Part shown: one piece after another, positions 1-8,040 of the stretch
Numbering within the stretch: position 1 is the first letter of the stretch
Layout of the letters: each line of letters starts with the position of its first letter
NCBI GenBank assembly: GCA_015487985.1
Contig: WFOP01000056.1
Span: 1-29,507, forward strand
Origin: Hyphomicrobiales bacterium
GTDB lineage: Bacteria > Pseudomonadota > Alphaproteobacteria > Rhizobiales > Devosiaceae
Length of the DNA: 29,507 bases
Direction: 5' to 3'
Position numbers and translations under genes: made by a program
The notes under the pieces: generated by a model
Database searches by the model: none
Seen by the model: the letters and a program-made list of their open reading frames with translations, nothing else
Told to the model about the DNA's origin: nothing

Positions 1-35
1 AACTGGTTCCGGATGATGATGATGACGACTATTGA
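1..35 (+). CDS. atpI: 3' end of probable atpI (F0 assembly protein), partial
   Basis: The frame beginning at base 3 reads a short acidic tail, L-V-P followed by six aspartates and a tyrosine, and stops at TGA (33-35), 23 bases before the atpB start. In alphaproteobacterial F0 operons the gene directly before atpB is normally atpI, a small membrane protein that helps assemble the c-ring. Only about ten residues are visible, so the name rests on position, not on sequence. A second frame (from base 1, rich in methionine, stopping at 55-57) is also open; it looks less like protein because its residues are the aspartate run read out of frame. Confidence 0.4.
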   Translation, partial: LVPDDDDDDY

Positions 36-58
36 GAAGCTAGAGAGGCTTTTGTAAA

Positions 59-835
59 TTGGCTGGCACAGATCCTATCTCCCAATTTAAGGTTAAAACC
101 CTGTTTTCGTTTGGCACAATCGGCGCTGATGAAAATGGCGCGAACGGCATTGAGCTGGTTTTCACCAATTCGGCCCTGTTCATGGTGCTTACGGTGGGCC
201 TGATCGCGTCTTACCTTATTCTTTCGACACGGGGGCGCGGACTTGTTCCCTCACGCCTGCAACTGGTGTCTGAAATGTCGTATGAATTTATCGCCAATAT
301 GGTGCGATCCTCGGCGGGCACCGAGGGCATGAAATTTTTCCCGTTGGTGTTTTCGCTGTTTTCGTTCATTTTTATCGCCAATATGTGGGGTATGTTCCCC
401 TACTTCTTCGCGGTAACCAGCCAGATCATCATCACGGCGGCACTGGCCCTGCTGGTGATGGCCGTGGTCATAATTTATGGCGTGTGGAAAAACGGGTTTG
501 GCTTTCTCAAGCTGTTTGTCCCCTCGGGCATTCCATTGCCGATTTTGTTCATTGTAGTGCCGATCGAGGTTTTGTCGTTCCTGTCGCGCCCATTGAGCCT
601 GTCCCTGCGTTTGTTCGGCAACATTCTTGCCGGGCACATCGTTCTTAAGGTGTTCGCCGGATTTATCGTCTCCCTGAGCGCCCTGGGGGCGCTGGGGATG
701 TTTGGCTCCATATTGCCCTTTGTTATGGCTGTGGCACTGACGGGCCTTGAATTTCTGGTGTCGGCTTTGCAGGCCTTCGTATTCGCCATTCTTACATGCA
801 TCTATCTCAATGATGCCATTCATCCTGGACACTAA
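59..835 (+). CDS. atpB: F0F1 ATP synthase subunit a
   Basis: Membrane subunit a of ATP synthase (258 aa), which forms the proton half-channels against the c-ring. The segment around residues 175-195 (SLSLRLFGN then AGH) holds the essential arginine, R184. Several hydrophobic membrane segments span residues 35-255, and 258 aa is normal for alphaproteobacteria. The start is TTG: the next residues, AGTDPISQF, match the usual N-terminus of rhizobial AtpB (x-DPIxQF), and a GAGAGG ribosome-binding site lies about 11 bases upstream. It is the first complete gene of an F0 operon (atpI)-atpB-atpE-atpF'-atpF; the F1 genes lie elsewhere, as is usual in this class. Confidence 0.97.
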   Translation: MAGTDPISQFKVKTLFSFGTIGADENGANGIELVFTNSALFMVLTVGLIASYLILSTRGRGLVPSRLQLVSEMSYEFIANMVRSSAGTEGMKFFPLVFSLFSFIFIANMWGMFPYFFAVTSQIIITAALALLVMAVVIIYGVWKNGFGFLKLFVPSGIPLPILFIVVPIEVLSFLSRPLSLSLRLFGNILAGHIVLKVFAGFIVSLSALGALGMFGSILPFVMAVALTGLEFLVSALQAFVFAILTCIYLNDAIHPGH

Positions 836-903
836 CCACAAGCGCAGTAGCCAGTAATTTCAACCATCAAACTAAATAACTATTACCTCAAGGAGAGAAG
901 AAA

Positions 904-1128
904 ATGGAAGCAGATGCAGCGAGACTCATTGGTGCGGGCATTGCAACGATAGGCATGGGCGGCGCCGGTGTTGGCGTGGGCATTATTTTTGGTAACTATC
1001 TGGCAGCAGCCATCCGCAATCCTGCGGCAGCGGCAAGCCAGTTTTCCAACCTGATCTTCGGCTTTGCCGTGACAGAGGCCCTGGGCATTTTCTCCCTCGT
1101 TATTGCCTTCATGATCCTGTTTGCTTAA
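904..1128 (+). CDS. atpE: F0F1 ATP synthase subunit c
   Basis: Proteolipid c subunit of 74 residues, the monomer of the rotating ring. It forms a helical hairpin: a glycine-rich first helix ([10 protein letters not shown], residues 17-26), a polar loop (RNPAA, about 38-42), and a second helix with the proton-carrying carboxylate E58 in FAVTEALG. I see no extra Na+-ligand signature, so a proton-coupled ring is expected. The start is ATG after a strong AAGGAGAGAAGAAA leader. It is 68 bases downstream of atpB and is followed by a strong hairpin (1161-1190) before atpF'. Confidence 0.98.
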   Translation: MEADAARLIGAGIATIGMGGAGVGVGIIFGNYLAAAIRNPAAAASQFSNLIFGFAVTEALGIFSLVIAFMILFA

Positions 1129-1160
1129 AATCAAACGGACTGAAACAAATTGACGCTTTT

Positions 1161-1190
1161 CAGGCCAGCCCCCGATTTCAGGCTGGCCTG
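1161..1190 (+). other. Intercistronic hairpin between atpE and atpF'
   Basis: CAGGCCAGCC (1161-1170) and GGCTGGCCTG (1181-1190) form a perfect 10-bp GC-rich stem around a 10-base loop. The following bases (GTTGTACATT) are not a T-run, so a full intrinsic terminator is unlikely. Its place just after atpE suits an RNA-stability or attenuation element that would raise c-subunit transcript over the stalk subunits; that role is inference. Confidence 0.7.
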
Positions 1191-1283
1191 GTTGTACATT
1201 ATGCCCCCTCAGACCCAAGTCTTGTGGCCTGAACAATTGATTTATCAGGGGTGTATGGCAATCAAGCAAACGAGGTAGGCAAG

Positions 1284-1976
1284 ATGGCAGAACAAAATCT
1301 GACAAGTTCCCCAATTCTGGTCGCCCAGGTGCAAACCGAAGCTGGCGATTCCGATGCAACTGCGCAAGAGGCAAGTGAAGCCACACAGGGGACGACCGTT
1401 GTTGTTGAAGGCAACGAAGTGGTTGCAGCTGATCCGGCTGCTGAACTTCATGCGGAAACGCAAAGCGCCTACACCGAACACGAAGATTCCGTATTCCCTC
1501 CATTTGATTCATCAACTTTTGGGCCACAGCTGTTCTGGCTTGCCCTGACATTTGGTGTTCTTTACCTGTTGATGAGCAAGATCGCATTGCCCAGAATTGG
1601 TGAAATTCTCGAAGTAAGGCGCGACCGGATTGAAGGGGACCTGGCGGAGGCTGAACGGCTTCGCCAGAAAACAGATCAGGCTATTGAAGCGTTTGAGACC
1701 GAATTGGCTGATGCGCGCGCAAAGTCCCACGGGATTGCTGATGAGACCCGCAACAAGATCAAGTCCGAAATGGATGCCAAACGGCGCGATGTTGAGGCGG
1801 ACCTTGCCAAGCAGGTGGCGACGGCTGAAGCCAGAATTCTTAAAACAAAAACTGACGCATTGGCCAATGTGGACCAGATCGCCGCTGAAACCGCAGTTGC
1901 TGTGGTTGGCAAACTTTCCGGCAAGGTAAGCATCAAAGATGCCCGCACCGCCGTTGGCGCTGTTGTAAAGGGATAA
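1284..1976 (+). CDS. atpF': F0F1 ATP synthase subunit b'
   Basis: The first of two b-type peripheral-stalk subunits (230 aa). After an acidic, low-complexity N-terminal extension of about 70 residues comes VFPPFDSSTFGPQLFWLALTF, the membrane anchor typical of alphaproteobacterial b', then a long charged coiled coil (about residues 100-210) that reaches F1. The start is set at ATG 1284 because GAGGT lies seven bases upstream; the frame opens earlier at a GTG (1251) without such a site. The extension before the PPFD motif is longer than the anchor needs and is common in rhizobial b'. It is followed after six bases by atpF, with which it should form a b/b' heterodimer. Confidence 0.95.
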   Translation: MAEQNLTSSPILVAQVQTEAGDSDATAQEASEATQGTTVVVEGNEVVAADPAAELHAETQSAYTEHEDSVFPPFDSSTFGPQLFWLALTFGVLYLLMSKIALPRIGEILEVRRDRIEGDLAEAERLRQKTDQAIEAFETELADARAKSHGIADETRNKIKSEMDAKRRDVEADLAKQVATAEARILKTKTDALANVDQIAAETAVAVVGKLSGKVSIKDARTAVGAVVKG

Positions 1977-1982
1977 AGGCAA

Positions 1983-2465
1983 ATGGAACTGGACAATACA
2001 TTTTGGACGGCAGCTGCACTTTTTGTGTTCCTTGGTTTGATGGTCTACCTCAAGGTGCCTAAAATGCTGACCGGCACCCTTGATAAAAAAATTGATAAAA
2101 TTCAGGAAGATCTGGACGAAGCAAAACGCCTGCGCGAAGAAGCTCAGGCACTTTTGGCCAAATATGAACTGAAGCGCAAGGAAGCCGAGAGCGAAGCTCA
2201 GGACATTGTGGAAGCGGCTCAGGAAGAAGCTGTCCGCATTGCTGAAGAAGCAAAAGTGTCGCTGGAGGAAATGATTGTCCGGCGCACCAAGGCTGTTGAG
2301 CTCAAAATTTCTCAGGCTGAAACGCAGGCCATCAGCGAAGTGCGCGAGCGTTCTGCTGAAGTTGCTGTTGAGGCGGCACGGGCACTTCTTATCGAGCAAA
2401 TGGCCGACAAGGGAAATGCACTGGTGGATGATGCCATCAAGGACGTTGGCTCTCAGCTAAACTAA
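1983..2465 (+). CDS. atpF: F0F1 ATP synthase subunit b
   Basis: The second b-type stalk subunit (160 aa). One N-terminal membrane helix (about residues 5-25) is followed by a charged heptad-rich coiled coil (about 30-140) with many K, E, R and A residues. It begins with MELDNTFWTAAALFVFLG, typical of rhizobial AtpF. The ATG follows AAAGG at the end of atpF', six bases from that stop, so the two are probably translationally coupled. It is the last gene of the F0 operon; a palindromic repeat and a bidirectional terminator lie between it and the converging gcvPB. Confidence 0.96.
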   Translation: MELDNTFWTAAALFVFLGLMVYLKVPKMLTGTLDKKIDKIQEDLDEAKRLREEAQALLAKYELKRKEAESEAQDIVEAAQEEAVRIAEEAKVSLEEMIVRRTKAVELKISQAETQAISEVRERSAEVAVEAARALLIEQMADKGNALVDDAIKDVGSQLN

Positions 2466-2562
2466 AGCATTCTCGGTTTTGATTGAATCAAAACCGGGCT
2501 CTAGTTTTGTCTTTACGCGTTTCCAAACGGATAACCGGTGTCCACTTATCCTGAAAACGCTC
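2466..2562. repeat. RIME-like intergenic palindromic repeat (single copy here)
   Basis: Two stem-loops in tandem. The first is CGGTTTTGATT (2474-2484) and its exact complement (2486-2496), an 11-bp stem about one base. The second pairs GCGTTT (2517-2522) with AAACGC (2555-2560) and, inside, GGATAA (2529-2534) with TTATCC (2546-2551) around CCGGTGTCCAC. From memory this matches the layout of the short palindromic element common between genes in Rhizobiales (RIME/Bru-RS type), where the inner stem is usually GGAAAA/TTTTCC. I found no second copy in this window. It is non-coding and sits between convergent operons. Confidence 0.7.
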
Positions 2563-2587
2563 TAATCAGTTTACATTTAGACTGCAT

Positions 2588-2619
2588 AAAAAAGGCTCCT
2601 CATTTGAGGAGCCTTTTTT
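2588..2619. terminator. Bidirectional intrinsic terminator between atpF and gcvPB
   Basis: Six A, then GGCTCCTC (2594-2601), loop ATTT, GAGGAGCC (2606-2613), then six T. The 8-bp GC-rich stem has a U-run on both strands, so it can end the plus-strand F0 operon and the minus-strand gcv operon. Confidence 0.95.
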
Positions 2620-2639
2620 GTTCCACTGATTCAACCCGT

Positions 2640-4169
2640 CTAATCCGGCTTCACCCATTTCAGTTTCGGACTTCTGGCGGCGCCGGTTTCATCCAGCCGG
2701 CGCATGGGTGCTTTGCGTGGCGCTGATGTAAAGCGTTCACGCTCACCCGCTTTTGCCGCCCCCGCCAGCTCAAGCATCGTGTCGGCAAAAGCATCGAGCG
2801 CCTTCAAGCTCTCGCTTTCGGTTGGCTCGATCAGCATTGCGCCATGGACCACCAGAGGGAAATACATGGTCATGGGGTGATATCCCTCATCGATCATGGC
2901 TTTGGCAAAATCCAGTGTCGTGACCCCGGTCCCTTTCAGAAAATCATCATCACATAACACTTCGTGCATGCAATGCTGGGCACCAAACGGCATGGAGAAA
3001 ACTGTTTCAAGTCGGGTTTTGAGGTAATTGGCATTCAAAACCGCATCGTTCGCCGCCTGTGTCAAACCATCCCCGCCATGGGAAAGCATATAGGTCAACG
3101 CACGGGTGAACATGCCCATTTGCCCGTGAAATGCGGTAAGGCGACCAAGGGACTGGCTGCCTTGTGCATGTTCAACCAGTTCCAGCTCTTGGCCATTTTT
3201 CCTTACAAATGGCACCGGCGCGAACGGAGCCAGCGCTTGAGACAAAACAACAGGCCCGGCACCGGGACCGCCGCCCCCGTGGGGGGTGGAAAAAGTTTTA
3301 TGCAGATTGATATGCATGGCGTCTATGCCCAGATCCCCGGGCCGCGCCACCCCCATAATGGCATTGAAATTTGCGCCGTCGCAATAAAAGTAGGCCCCGG
3401 CCTTATGCACCGCATCTGCGATTTTTTTCACATCCGGCTCAAACAATCCGCATGTGTTCGGATTGGTCAGCATAATGGCGGCCACATCACTGGAGAGGGC
3501 TTCTTCAACCGCACGCACATCCACCGTACCATCGGAATTTGCGGGTATCGGCTTTACTTTATAGCCCAAAAAGGCCGCCGTTGCCGGGTTGGTGCCATGG
3601 GCACTTTCGGGCACAAGAACGATCGTGCGGTGGGCCTGGCCATTGGCAGTATGGGCGGCGTGAATGGCCATCATGCCACACAGTTCGCCATGGGCGCCCG
3701 CTTTTGGGGACATGGCAACTGCCGACGTATTGGTCAACGCCATAAGCCACTCACCAAGCTCTGAAATCACCCCGATCGCCCCCTGCACACTGGAAACGGG
3801 TTGCAAGGGATGCACATCGGCAAATCCGGGGAGCCGGGCCATTTTTTCGTTCAGGCGCGGATTATGTTTCATCGTGCATGAGCCAAGCGGATAAAGCCCC
3901 GCATCAATGGAATAATTGAGCCGCGACAGGCGCACATAGTGGCGCATTGCTTCAGGCTCGGTCAGCCCGGGCAGGTCGAGCGGGCTTTGACGCTCATATG
4001 CACCAAGCCGCGAAGAGTTCAGCTCAACATCAGGCAAATCAACACCCGAATGATCAGTGGCACCAATTTCAAACAATAGCGGCTCCATGGGCAACAGGGC
4101 GGCCCCTTCACACGAACCATTTGTACTGTTTTCAATGCCTGTTGGACGCCCCTGCTGGTTCATACTCAT
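2640..4169 (-). CDS. gcvPB: Glycine dehydrogenase (decarboxylating) subunit 2
   Basis: The PLP-carrying half of the split P-protein (509 aa). With GcvPA it decarboxylates glycine and passes the aminomethyl group to lipoyl-GcvH. The PLP lysine is K291 in INLHKTFSTPHGGGGPG, the standard motif of the family. Other family stretches include YPLGSCTMKHNPR (about residues 95-107) and ESAHGTNPATAAF (about 188-200). Its ATG overlaps the gcvPA stop by four bases (ATGA), so the two subunits are translationally coupled. It is the last gene of the riboswitch-controlled gcvT-H-PA-PB operon and ends at the bidirectional terminator. Confidence 0.97.
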   Translation of the reverse strand: MSMNQQGRPTGIENSTNGSCEGAALLPMEPLLFEIGATDHSGVDLPDVELNSSRLGAYERQSPLDLPGLTEPEAMRHYVRLSRLNYSIDAGLYPLGSCTMKHNPRLNEKMARLPGFADVHPLQPVSSVQGAIGVISELGEWLMALTNTSAVAMSPKAGAHGELCGMMAIHAAHTANGQAHRTIVLVPESAHGTNPATAAFLGYKVKPIPANSDGTVDVRAVEEALSSDVAAIMLTNPNTCGLFEPDVKKIADAVHKAGAYFYCDGANFNAIMGVARPGDLGIDAMHINLHKTFSTPHGGGGPGAGPVVLSQALAPFAPVPFVRKNGQELELVEHAQGSQSLGRLTAFHGQMGMFTRALTYMLSHGGDGLTQAANDAVLNANYLKTRLETVFSMPFGAQHCMHEVLCDDDFLKGTGVTTLDFAKAMIDEGYHPMTMYFPLVVHGAMLIEPTESESLKALDAFADTMLELAGAAKAGERERFTSAPRKAPMRRLDETGAARSPKLKWVKPD

Positions 4170-5509
4170 GATAACTCCTCCGTCAGGGTTGATACCAGCG
4201 CGGCAATATCCTCATCACTGGTCAGCTCGGTTGCGGCCAACACAATCAGATCACTTAATTCACCCTCATCAGGGAGCAATCGCGAAACCGGCACCCCGGC
4301 CATAATCCCCCTGTCCGCGAGCGCCTGCACAACGGGTGCTGCGCGCGTGTTCAGGCGAATGGTAAACTCATTGAAGAAGGTCTTGTTCAGCACGCTCACG
4401 CCGGGGACATTTTCCAGCGCATCGGCCAACTTGCAGGCATTGGCGTGGTTAATCCGGGCCAGCTTTTTCAAACCCAGTTCCCCAAGCAGGGAAAGATGGA
4501 TGGAAAATGCCAGCGCACAAAGTCCCGCATTTGTGCAAATGTTGGATGTGGCCTTTTCGCGCCGAATATGTTGCTCGCGGGTTGAAAGGGTCAACACAAA
4601 GCCCCTCTTGCCCTGAGCATCAAGCGTCTCCCCGCACAACCGGCCGGGCATCTGACGGATAAATTTTTGCCTTGTTGCCATCAGCCCCACATAGGGGCCG
4701 CCAAAACCAAGCGGATTTCCCAAGGACTGGCCTTCGCCCACCACGATATCGGCACCAAAAGCGCCGGGCGCTTCAATAATACCAAGGGCCAGTATTTCGG
4801 TTACCACAACAATCAGCAACGCGCCCTTTTCATGGGCCGCATTTGCCAAGGCCTCGATATCATGCAAGTGACCGAAAAAATCGGGGGTTTGAACCAAAAT
4901 TGCTGCAACCGTTTCATCAACCTCATCAATAATCCGCGCTGTTCCCTGCCGGTTTGGCGGGCGACAAACCAAACCCTCATCCCTGGTCAGATAGGTTTTC
5001 AGCACGTCGCGATATTGTGGATGCAGACCACCGGACACTATAATTTTTTGGCGTCTGGTTATTCGACGCGCCATCAAAATTGCCTCGGCTGCGGCGGTTG
5101 AGCCGTCATACATGGAAGCATTTGCCACTTCCATGCCCGTGAGATGGGCCACCTGTGTTTGAAATTCAAACAACATCTGCAACGTGCCCTGGGAAATTTC
5201 AGGCTGATAGGGCGTGTAGGCGGTGAGCCATTCAGAGCGTTGAATAAGGTGATCCACGCTTGCGGGCACATGATGGCGATAGGCCCCTGCCCCGACAAAA
5301 AACGGACCGTCGCCACCAGTATGGTTTTTCCCCGCCAACGCCTGCATATGCGCTTCAACTGCATATTCGGGACTGGTGGCGGGCAGATCCAGTGGCTCTT
5401 TAATCTTCAGAGCATCAGGAATTACATCAAACAACTCCTGAGTGGATTTTACGCCAATTGTTGCAAGCATCTTGGCTCTGTCGGCTTCGGAATGGGGCAA
5501 ATAACGCAT
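4166..5509 (-). CDS. gcvPA: Glycine dehydrogenase (decarboxylating) subunit 1
   Basis: The N-terminal-type half of the split P-protein (447 aa), which forms a heterotetramer with GcvPB and lacks the PLP lysine. It starts MRYLPHSEADRAKML, the usual N-terminus of the family, with AGGGA about eight bases before the ATG; the frame also extends ten codons upstream without support. Family motifs include FVGAGAYRHHVPASVDHL (about residues 70-90), the tract TAYTPYQPEISQGTLQ, and GNPLGFGGPYVGLMA. It lies 26 bases after gcvH and overlaps gcvPB by four bases. Confidence 0.96.
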   Translation of the reverse strand: MRYLPHSEADRAKMLATIGVKSTQELFDVIPDALKIKEPLDLPATSPEYAVEAHMQALAGKNHTGGDGPFFVGAGAYRHHVPASVDHLIQRSEWLTAYTPYQPEISQGTLQMLFEFQTQVAHLTGMEVANASMYDGSTAAAEAILMARRITRRQKIIVSGGLHPQYRDVLKTYLTRDEGLVCRPPNRQGTARIIDEVDETVAAILVQTPDFFGHLHDIEALANAAHEKGALLIVVVTEILALGIIEAPGAFGADIVVGEGQSLGNPLGFGGPYVGLMATRQKFIRQMPGRLCGETLDAQGKRGFVLTLSTREQHIRREKATSNICTNAGLCALAFSIHLSLLGELGLKKLARINHANACKLADALENVPGVSVLNKTFFNEFTIRLNTRAAPVVQALADRGIMAGVPVSRLLPDEGELSDLIVLAATELTSDEDIAALVSTLTEELS

Positions 5510-5535
5510 TGGGGTTTCCCTGAAATTTCGGCTGA

Positions 5536-5904
5536 TCAAGCGATATGGGCAGCGTAGGCAGTTTCATCCATCAGTTCATCAAGCTGGGCGGGGTTTGCCA
5601 AAGTGCCCTTCATCAACCAGCCCGCGCCCATGGCATCGGTATTTACCTGCGCGGGATCTGCCTCCAGTGCGGAGTTGATTTCGGTGACCGTAAAATCAGC
5701 GGGCGCATAGATTTCAGAGGCCGCTTTTACTGATTCAACAACGGCAATTTCATCGCCCTTTTTGAAACTTGTGCCCACTTGCGGCAATTCCACATAAACA
5801 ATATCCCCCAATTGTTCCTGGGCATAATTGGAGATACCGATGGTGGCGGCGCTTTCTTGTGCACTGATATATTCGTGATCTTCGGTGTAAACGGTTTTGC
5901 TCAT
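5536..5904 (-). CDS. gcvH: Glycine cleavage system H protein
   Basis: Lipoyl carrier of the glycine cleavage system (122 aa), which shuttles the aminomethyl intermediate from P- to T-protein. The lipoylated lysine is K60 in VVESVKAASEIYAP, and the N-terminus MSKTVYTEDHEY is typical. The start is ATG 5904, preceded by AAAGGA; the frame runs 28 codons further upstream, but those residues are unlike GcvH and would overlap the end of gcvT. Length is normal. It lies 31 bases after gcvT and 26 bases before gcvPA. Confidence 0.97.
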   Translation of the reverse strand: MSKTVYTEDHEYISAQESAATIGISNYAQEQLGDIVYVELPQVGTSFKKGDEIAVVESVKAASEIYAPADFTVTEINSALEADPAQVNTDAMGAGWLMKGTLANPAQLDELMDETAYAAHIA

Positions 5905-5935
5905 GTCAATTTCCTTTGGCTTGAGAATATATTGA

Positions 5936-7081
5936 TTAAATTCCGGGTTTTCTTGCATAGTTTTGAGGAACAAAAGGCATGGGTGCAACGCGCCCTGTCA
6001 CTGGTTTGGCGCGTACCAGAGCGGTAATGGGGGTGTCAATGGCGGCCATGTCTGCGGGGACATATCCCATGGCAATCGGCCCGCCAAATGTTGGCCCGAA
6101 TGTGCCCGATGTAATGGTTCCAACCTGTTGGCCCTGATCGTCAACAATCTGCGCGCCCTCACGCACAGGCATGCGGCTGTCAAAAACCATGCCGACACGC
6201 AGGTTTTCAGCGCCACGCTCAATTGATTTCAATACCGCCCTGTCACCGACAAAACCACCATCCGTGCGCCTTTGCTTACCTATTGCAAACAAAATATTGG
6301 CGGATACCGGGTCGATTTCATCGTTCATATCGTGGCCGTACAGGCATAGCCCCGCCTCAAGGCGCAAACTGTCGCGCGCACCAAGCCCGGCCGGTTTCAC
6401 CATCTTATCTTCATAAAGGATTTGTGCCAGTTTTGCCGCTTCAGCATTGGCAACAGATAATTCAAACCCGTCTTCACCGGTATATCCGCACCGGGAAATC
6501 TGAACATTCATGCCGGCAATATTTGCGGGCATGGATTGCATGAAAGAAAGCTGATGGGGGGCATCGCACAGATTTGCCAGCACAGTTGCCGCTTTGGGGC
6601 CCTGCAGGGCCAGCAAAGATTTTTCCTGATGCAATTTGAAGTCCAGTTGCGTTCCAAGCGCTGCCTGCATGATGGCCAGATCGTGATCTTTTCGCGCTGC
6701 ATTGACCACAATAAAAACTGTGCCGTTGGGGGCCTGCCCTTCAGCGGGGCGCGTTACAATCAGATCGTCTTCGATACCGCCATTTTCATTAAGCAAAACC
6801 GTATAGCGCATGCCGCCGGGTTTCAGGTTTTTAAGGTTTGCCGGAAACAGCGTTTCCAAAGCACTCAGGGTCGACAAATCATCATTCCCCGAAACGGTAA
6901 TTTGTCCCATGTGAGACACATCAAACAGGCTGGCAACTTCGCGCGTATGCTGATGCTCGGCCATCAGACCTTCAAACTGCACCGGCAGGCTGTAGCCGGC
7001 GAAGTCCACCATGCGACCGCCCTGAGAAACATGCAGATCAAAGAGAGCGGTTTTTATGGGGGCTTTATCAGAATCGGACAT
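5936..7081 (-). CDS. gcvT: Glycine cleavage system aminomethyltransferase (T protein)
   Basis: T-protein (381 aa): releases ammonia from aminomethyl-GcvH and makes methylene-tetrahydrofolate. The N-terminal half has KTALFDLHVSQGGRMVDFAGYSLPVQFEG, the aspartate-bearing stretch DVSHMGQI (about residues 55-62), and SRCGYTGEDGFELS (about 185-198), all family hallmarks; the C-terminus has the GcvT barrel-type domain. The start is the ATG at 7081 (MSDSDKAPIKT); an upstream extension of 18 codons would run into the riboswitch leader. It is the first gene of the operon, 63 bases after the second glycine aptamer, and its ribosome-binding site is weak (GAAAGAAA), which would suit translational control. 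Confidence 0.96.
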   Translation of the reverse strand: MSDSDKAPIKTALFDLHVSQGGRMVDFAGYSLPVQFEGLMAEHQHTREVASLFDVSHMGQITVSGNDDLSTLSALETLFPANLKNLKPGGMRYTVLLNENGGIEDDLIVTRPAEGQAPNGTVFIVVNAARKDHDLAIMQAALGTQLDFKLHQEKSLLALQGPKAATVLANLCDAPHQLSFMQSMPANIAGMNVQISRCGYTGEDGFELSVANAEAAKLAQILYEDKMVKPAGLGARDSLRLEAGLCLYGHDMNDEIDPVSANILFAIGKQRRTDGGFVGDRAVLKSIERGAENLRVGMVFDSRMPVREGAQIVDDQGQQVGTITSGTFGPTFGGPIAMGYVPADMAAIDTPITALVRAKPVTGRVAPMPFVPQNYARKPGI

Positions 7082-7144
7082 AATATTTCTTTCAAATAAG
7101 CAGTTGGTGCAATGTATTTCACCCGATGGCGGCAAAATGCAAGT

Positions 7145-7320
7145 GCCCCCTCTGTCTGCTTACCTGAGAGATTTCCCGAAAATAAATCCGGTTACGCCTT
7201 CGGCGGGAACAATTCAGTTCCTCTTTCCAGAGTTTGGTATTGAAAGCGGTCCGTTTGCCTGAGAGTTTCCGGGGCGGTTGCTCCTTCGGCGCCGAGAAAC
7301 TACTCGATCTCTCCCGCTGT
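7145..7320 (-). ncRNA. Tandem glycine riboswitch
   Basis: On the minus strand two consecutive glycine aptamers are visible. Aptamer 1 (7320 to about 7246) opens with GCGGGAGAG, has GCCGAAGGAGCAA, and closes with ACTCTCAGGCAAACGGACCGC-type bases. Aptamer 2 (about 7231 to 7145) opens TCTGGAAAGAGG, has GCCGAAGGCGTAA, and closes with TCTCTCAGGTAAGCAGACAGA. A linker of about 14 bases joins them. It lies directly before gcvT, so it should switch the glycine cleavage operon on when glycine is high. I see no clear terminator between it and the ATG, so control of translation is more likely; that is inference. Confidence 0.95.
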
Positions 7321-7328
7321 CAGTTTAT

Positions 7329-7357
7329 ATTTTGGGATAAATGTTTAATGGGGTCAA
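7329..7357 (-). promoter_or_regulatory. Probable promoter of the gcv operon
   Basis: On the minus strand, TTGACC (7357-7352) and CAAAAT (7334-7329) are separated by exactly 17 bases. Transcription would then start a few bases before aptamer 1 of the glycine riboswitch, which is where the RNA should begin. Confidence 0.6.
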
Positions 7358-7380
7358 TCTAAAATCAGCAAATGCGACAA

Positions 7381-8028
7381 TTAGGAGCGCGGATCAAAGC
7401 CAACCCAAATGACAATGTTCTCTCCTCCAAGATAGGGAATGGCAACATTTTCAACAACCTTGACGAACTCTGTTGACCGGTCCGGTGGGGTTACTGTCAG
7501 CGGAATCTCGTAAAGCTGGGAGAAAACGGCGACTTCGTTGCGTTCAACAACGAAGCGAACCGGCAGAGTTTCTGAATTTCGTGTGTTGCTTGGCCCCAGA
7601 ATCAGCCGCCCCACAACCCCCATTTTTACGGTGATCAGGCCATTTGATACAACACAGTTTCGCGACTGCCCGTCAATAACCGCCTGATATTTGAGCGCCT
7701 GGGCATCACTGACCCGATTGTTGACATAGGAGAATATTGCTTCTCCCCCGAGCCGCACCTTAATCGGGGGGCACTGGGTGGCAATCGCAGGCAATGCCGT
7801 GGATTGAATTTGAGAAATCTGCGCTGCGCTCGGAGAGGTTTCAGCCAGTTGAGTTGCCGTATCTGAACCACCGCCCATCAGCGAGCCAACCCCACACCCG
7901 GCAAGGACAACAAGAACCAGTCCTGCCCCGGCGATATTTTTTAATGCGCGATGAACGGCTTTACCGCCAGAGAAAATTTCAGAAATGGAACGTGTCATTT
8001 TACTACTCGGATTTTTACTCAGTTTCAT
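7381..8028 (-). CDS. Putative lipoprotein of unknown function
   Basis: A 215-residue protein that I do not recognise by name. A hydrophobic stretch (about residues 33-44) ends in the lipobox VLAGC, giving lipidation at C45, so the mature protein should sit in the envelope. After a Ser/Thr/Gln-rich linker the body looks like a beta-rich domain, with CPPIKVRLG, YQAVIDGQSRNC and a late VFSQLYEIPLTVTPPDRSTEFV, ending IVIWVGFDPRS. Rhizobiales genomes carry exported proteins of this general plan. The second and third cysteines (in CPP and RNC) could form a disulfide. It lies 12 bases after the peroxiredoxin gene and is probably cotranscribed with it. A later ATG (7998) is a possible start. Confidence 0.75.
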   Translation of the reverse strand: MKLSKNPSSKMTRSISEIFSGGKAVHRALKNIAGAGLVLVVLAGCGVGSLMGGGSDTATQLAETSPSAAQISQIQSTALPAIATQCPPIKVRLGGEAIFSYVNNRVSDAQALKYQAVIDGQSRNCVVSNGLITVKMGVVGRLILGPSNTRNSETLPVRFVVERNEVAVFSQLYEIPLTVTPPDRSTEFVKVVENVAIPYLGGENIVIWVGFDPRS

Positions 8029-8040
8029 TTGTTTATCACA

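Noticed and set aside
1..57. A reading of the first 57 bases as a C-terminus ending LERLL.
   Set aside because: The run of methionines is the GAT repeat read out of frame; the acidic D-rich tail in the other frame is the more believable end of the upstream gene.
251..841. A 196-codon minus-strand open frame antisense to atpB.
   Set aside because: Low-complexity Q/H/R/G composition, an antisense shadow of a hydrophobic gene.
1512..2399. A 295-codon minus-strand open frame antisense to atpF' and atpF.
   Set aside because: The sense strand encodes clear b' and b subunits; the antisense reading is rich in F, H, C and N as expected of a shadow of coiled-coil codons.
2964..3764. A 266-codon plus-strand open frame inside gcvPB.
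   Set aside because: It is antisense to a conserved PLP enzyme and has no recognisable domain.
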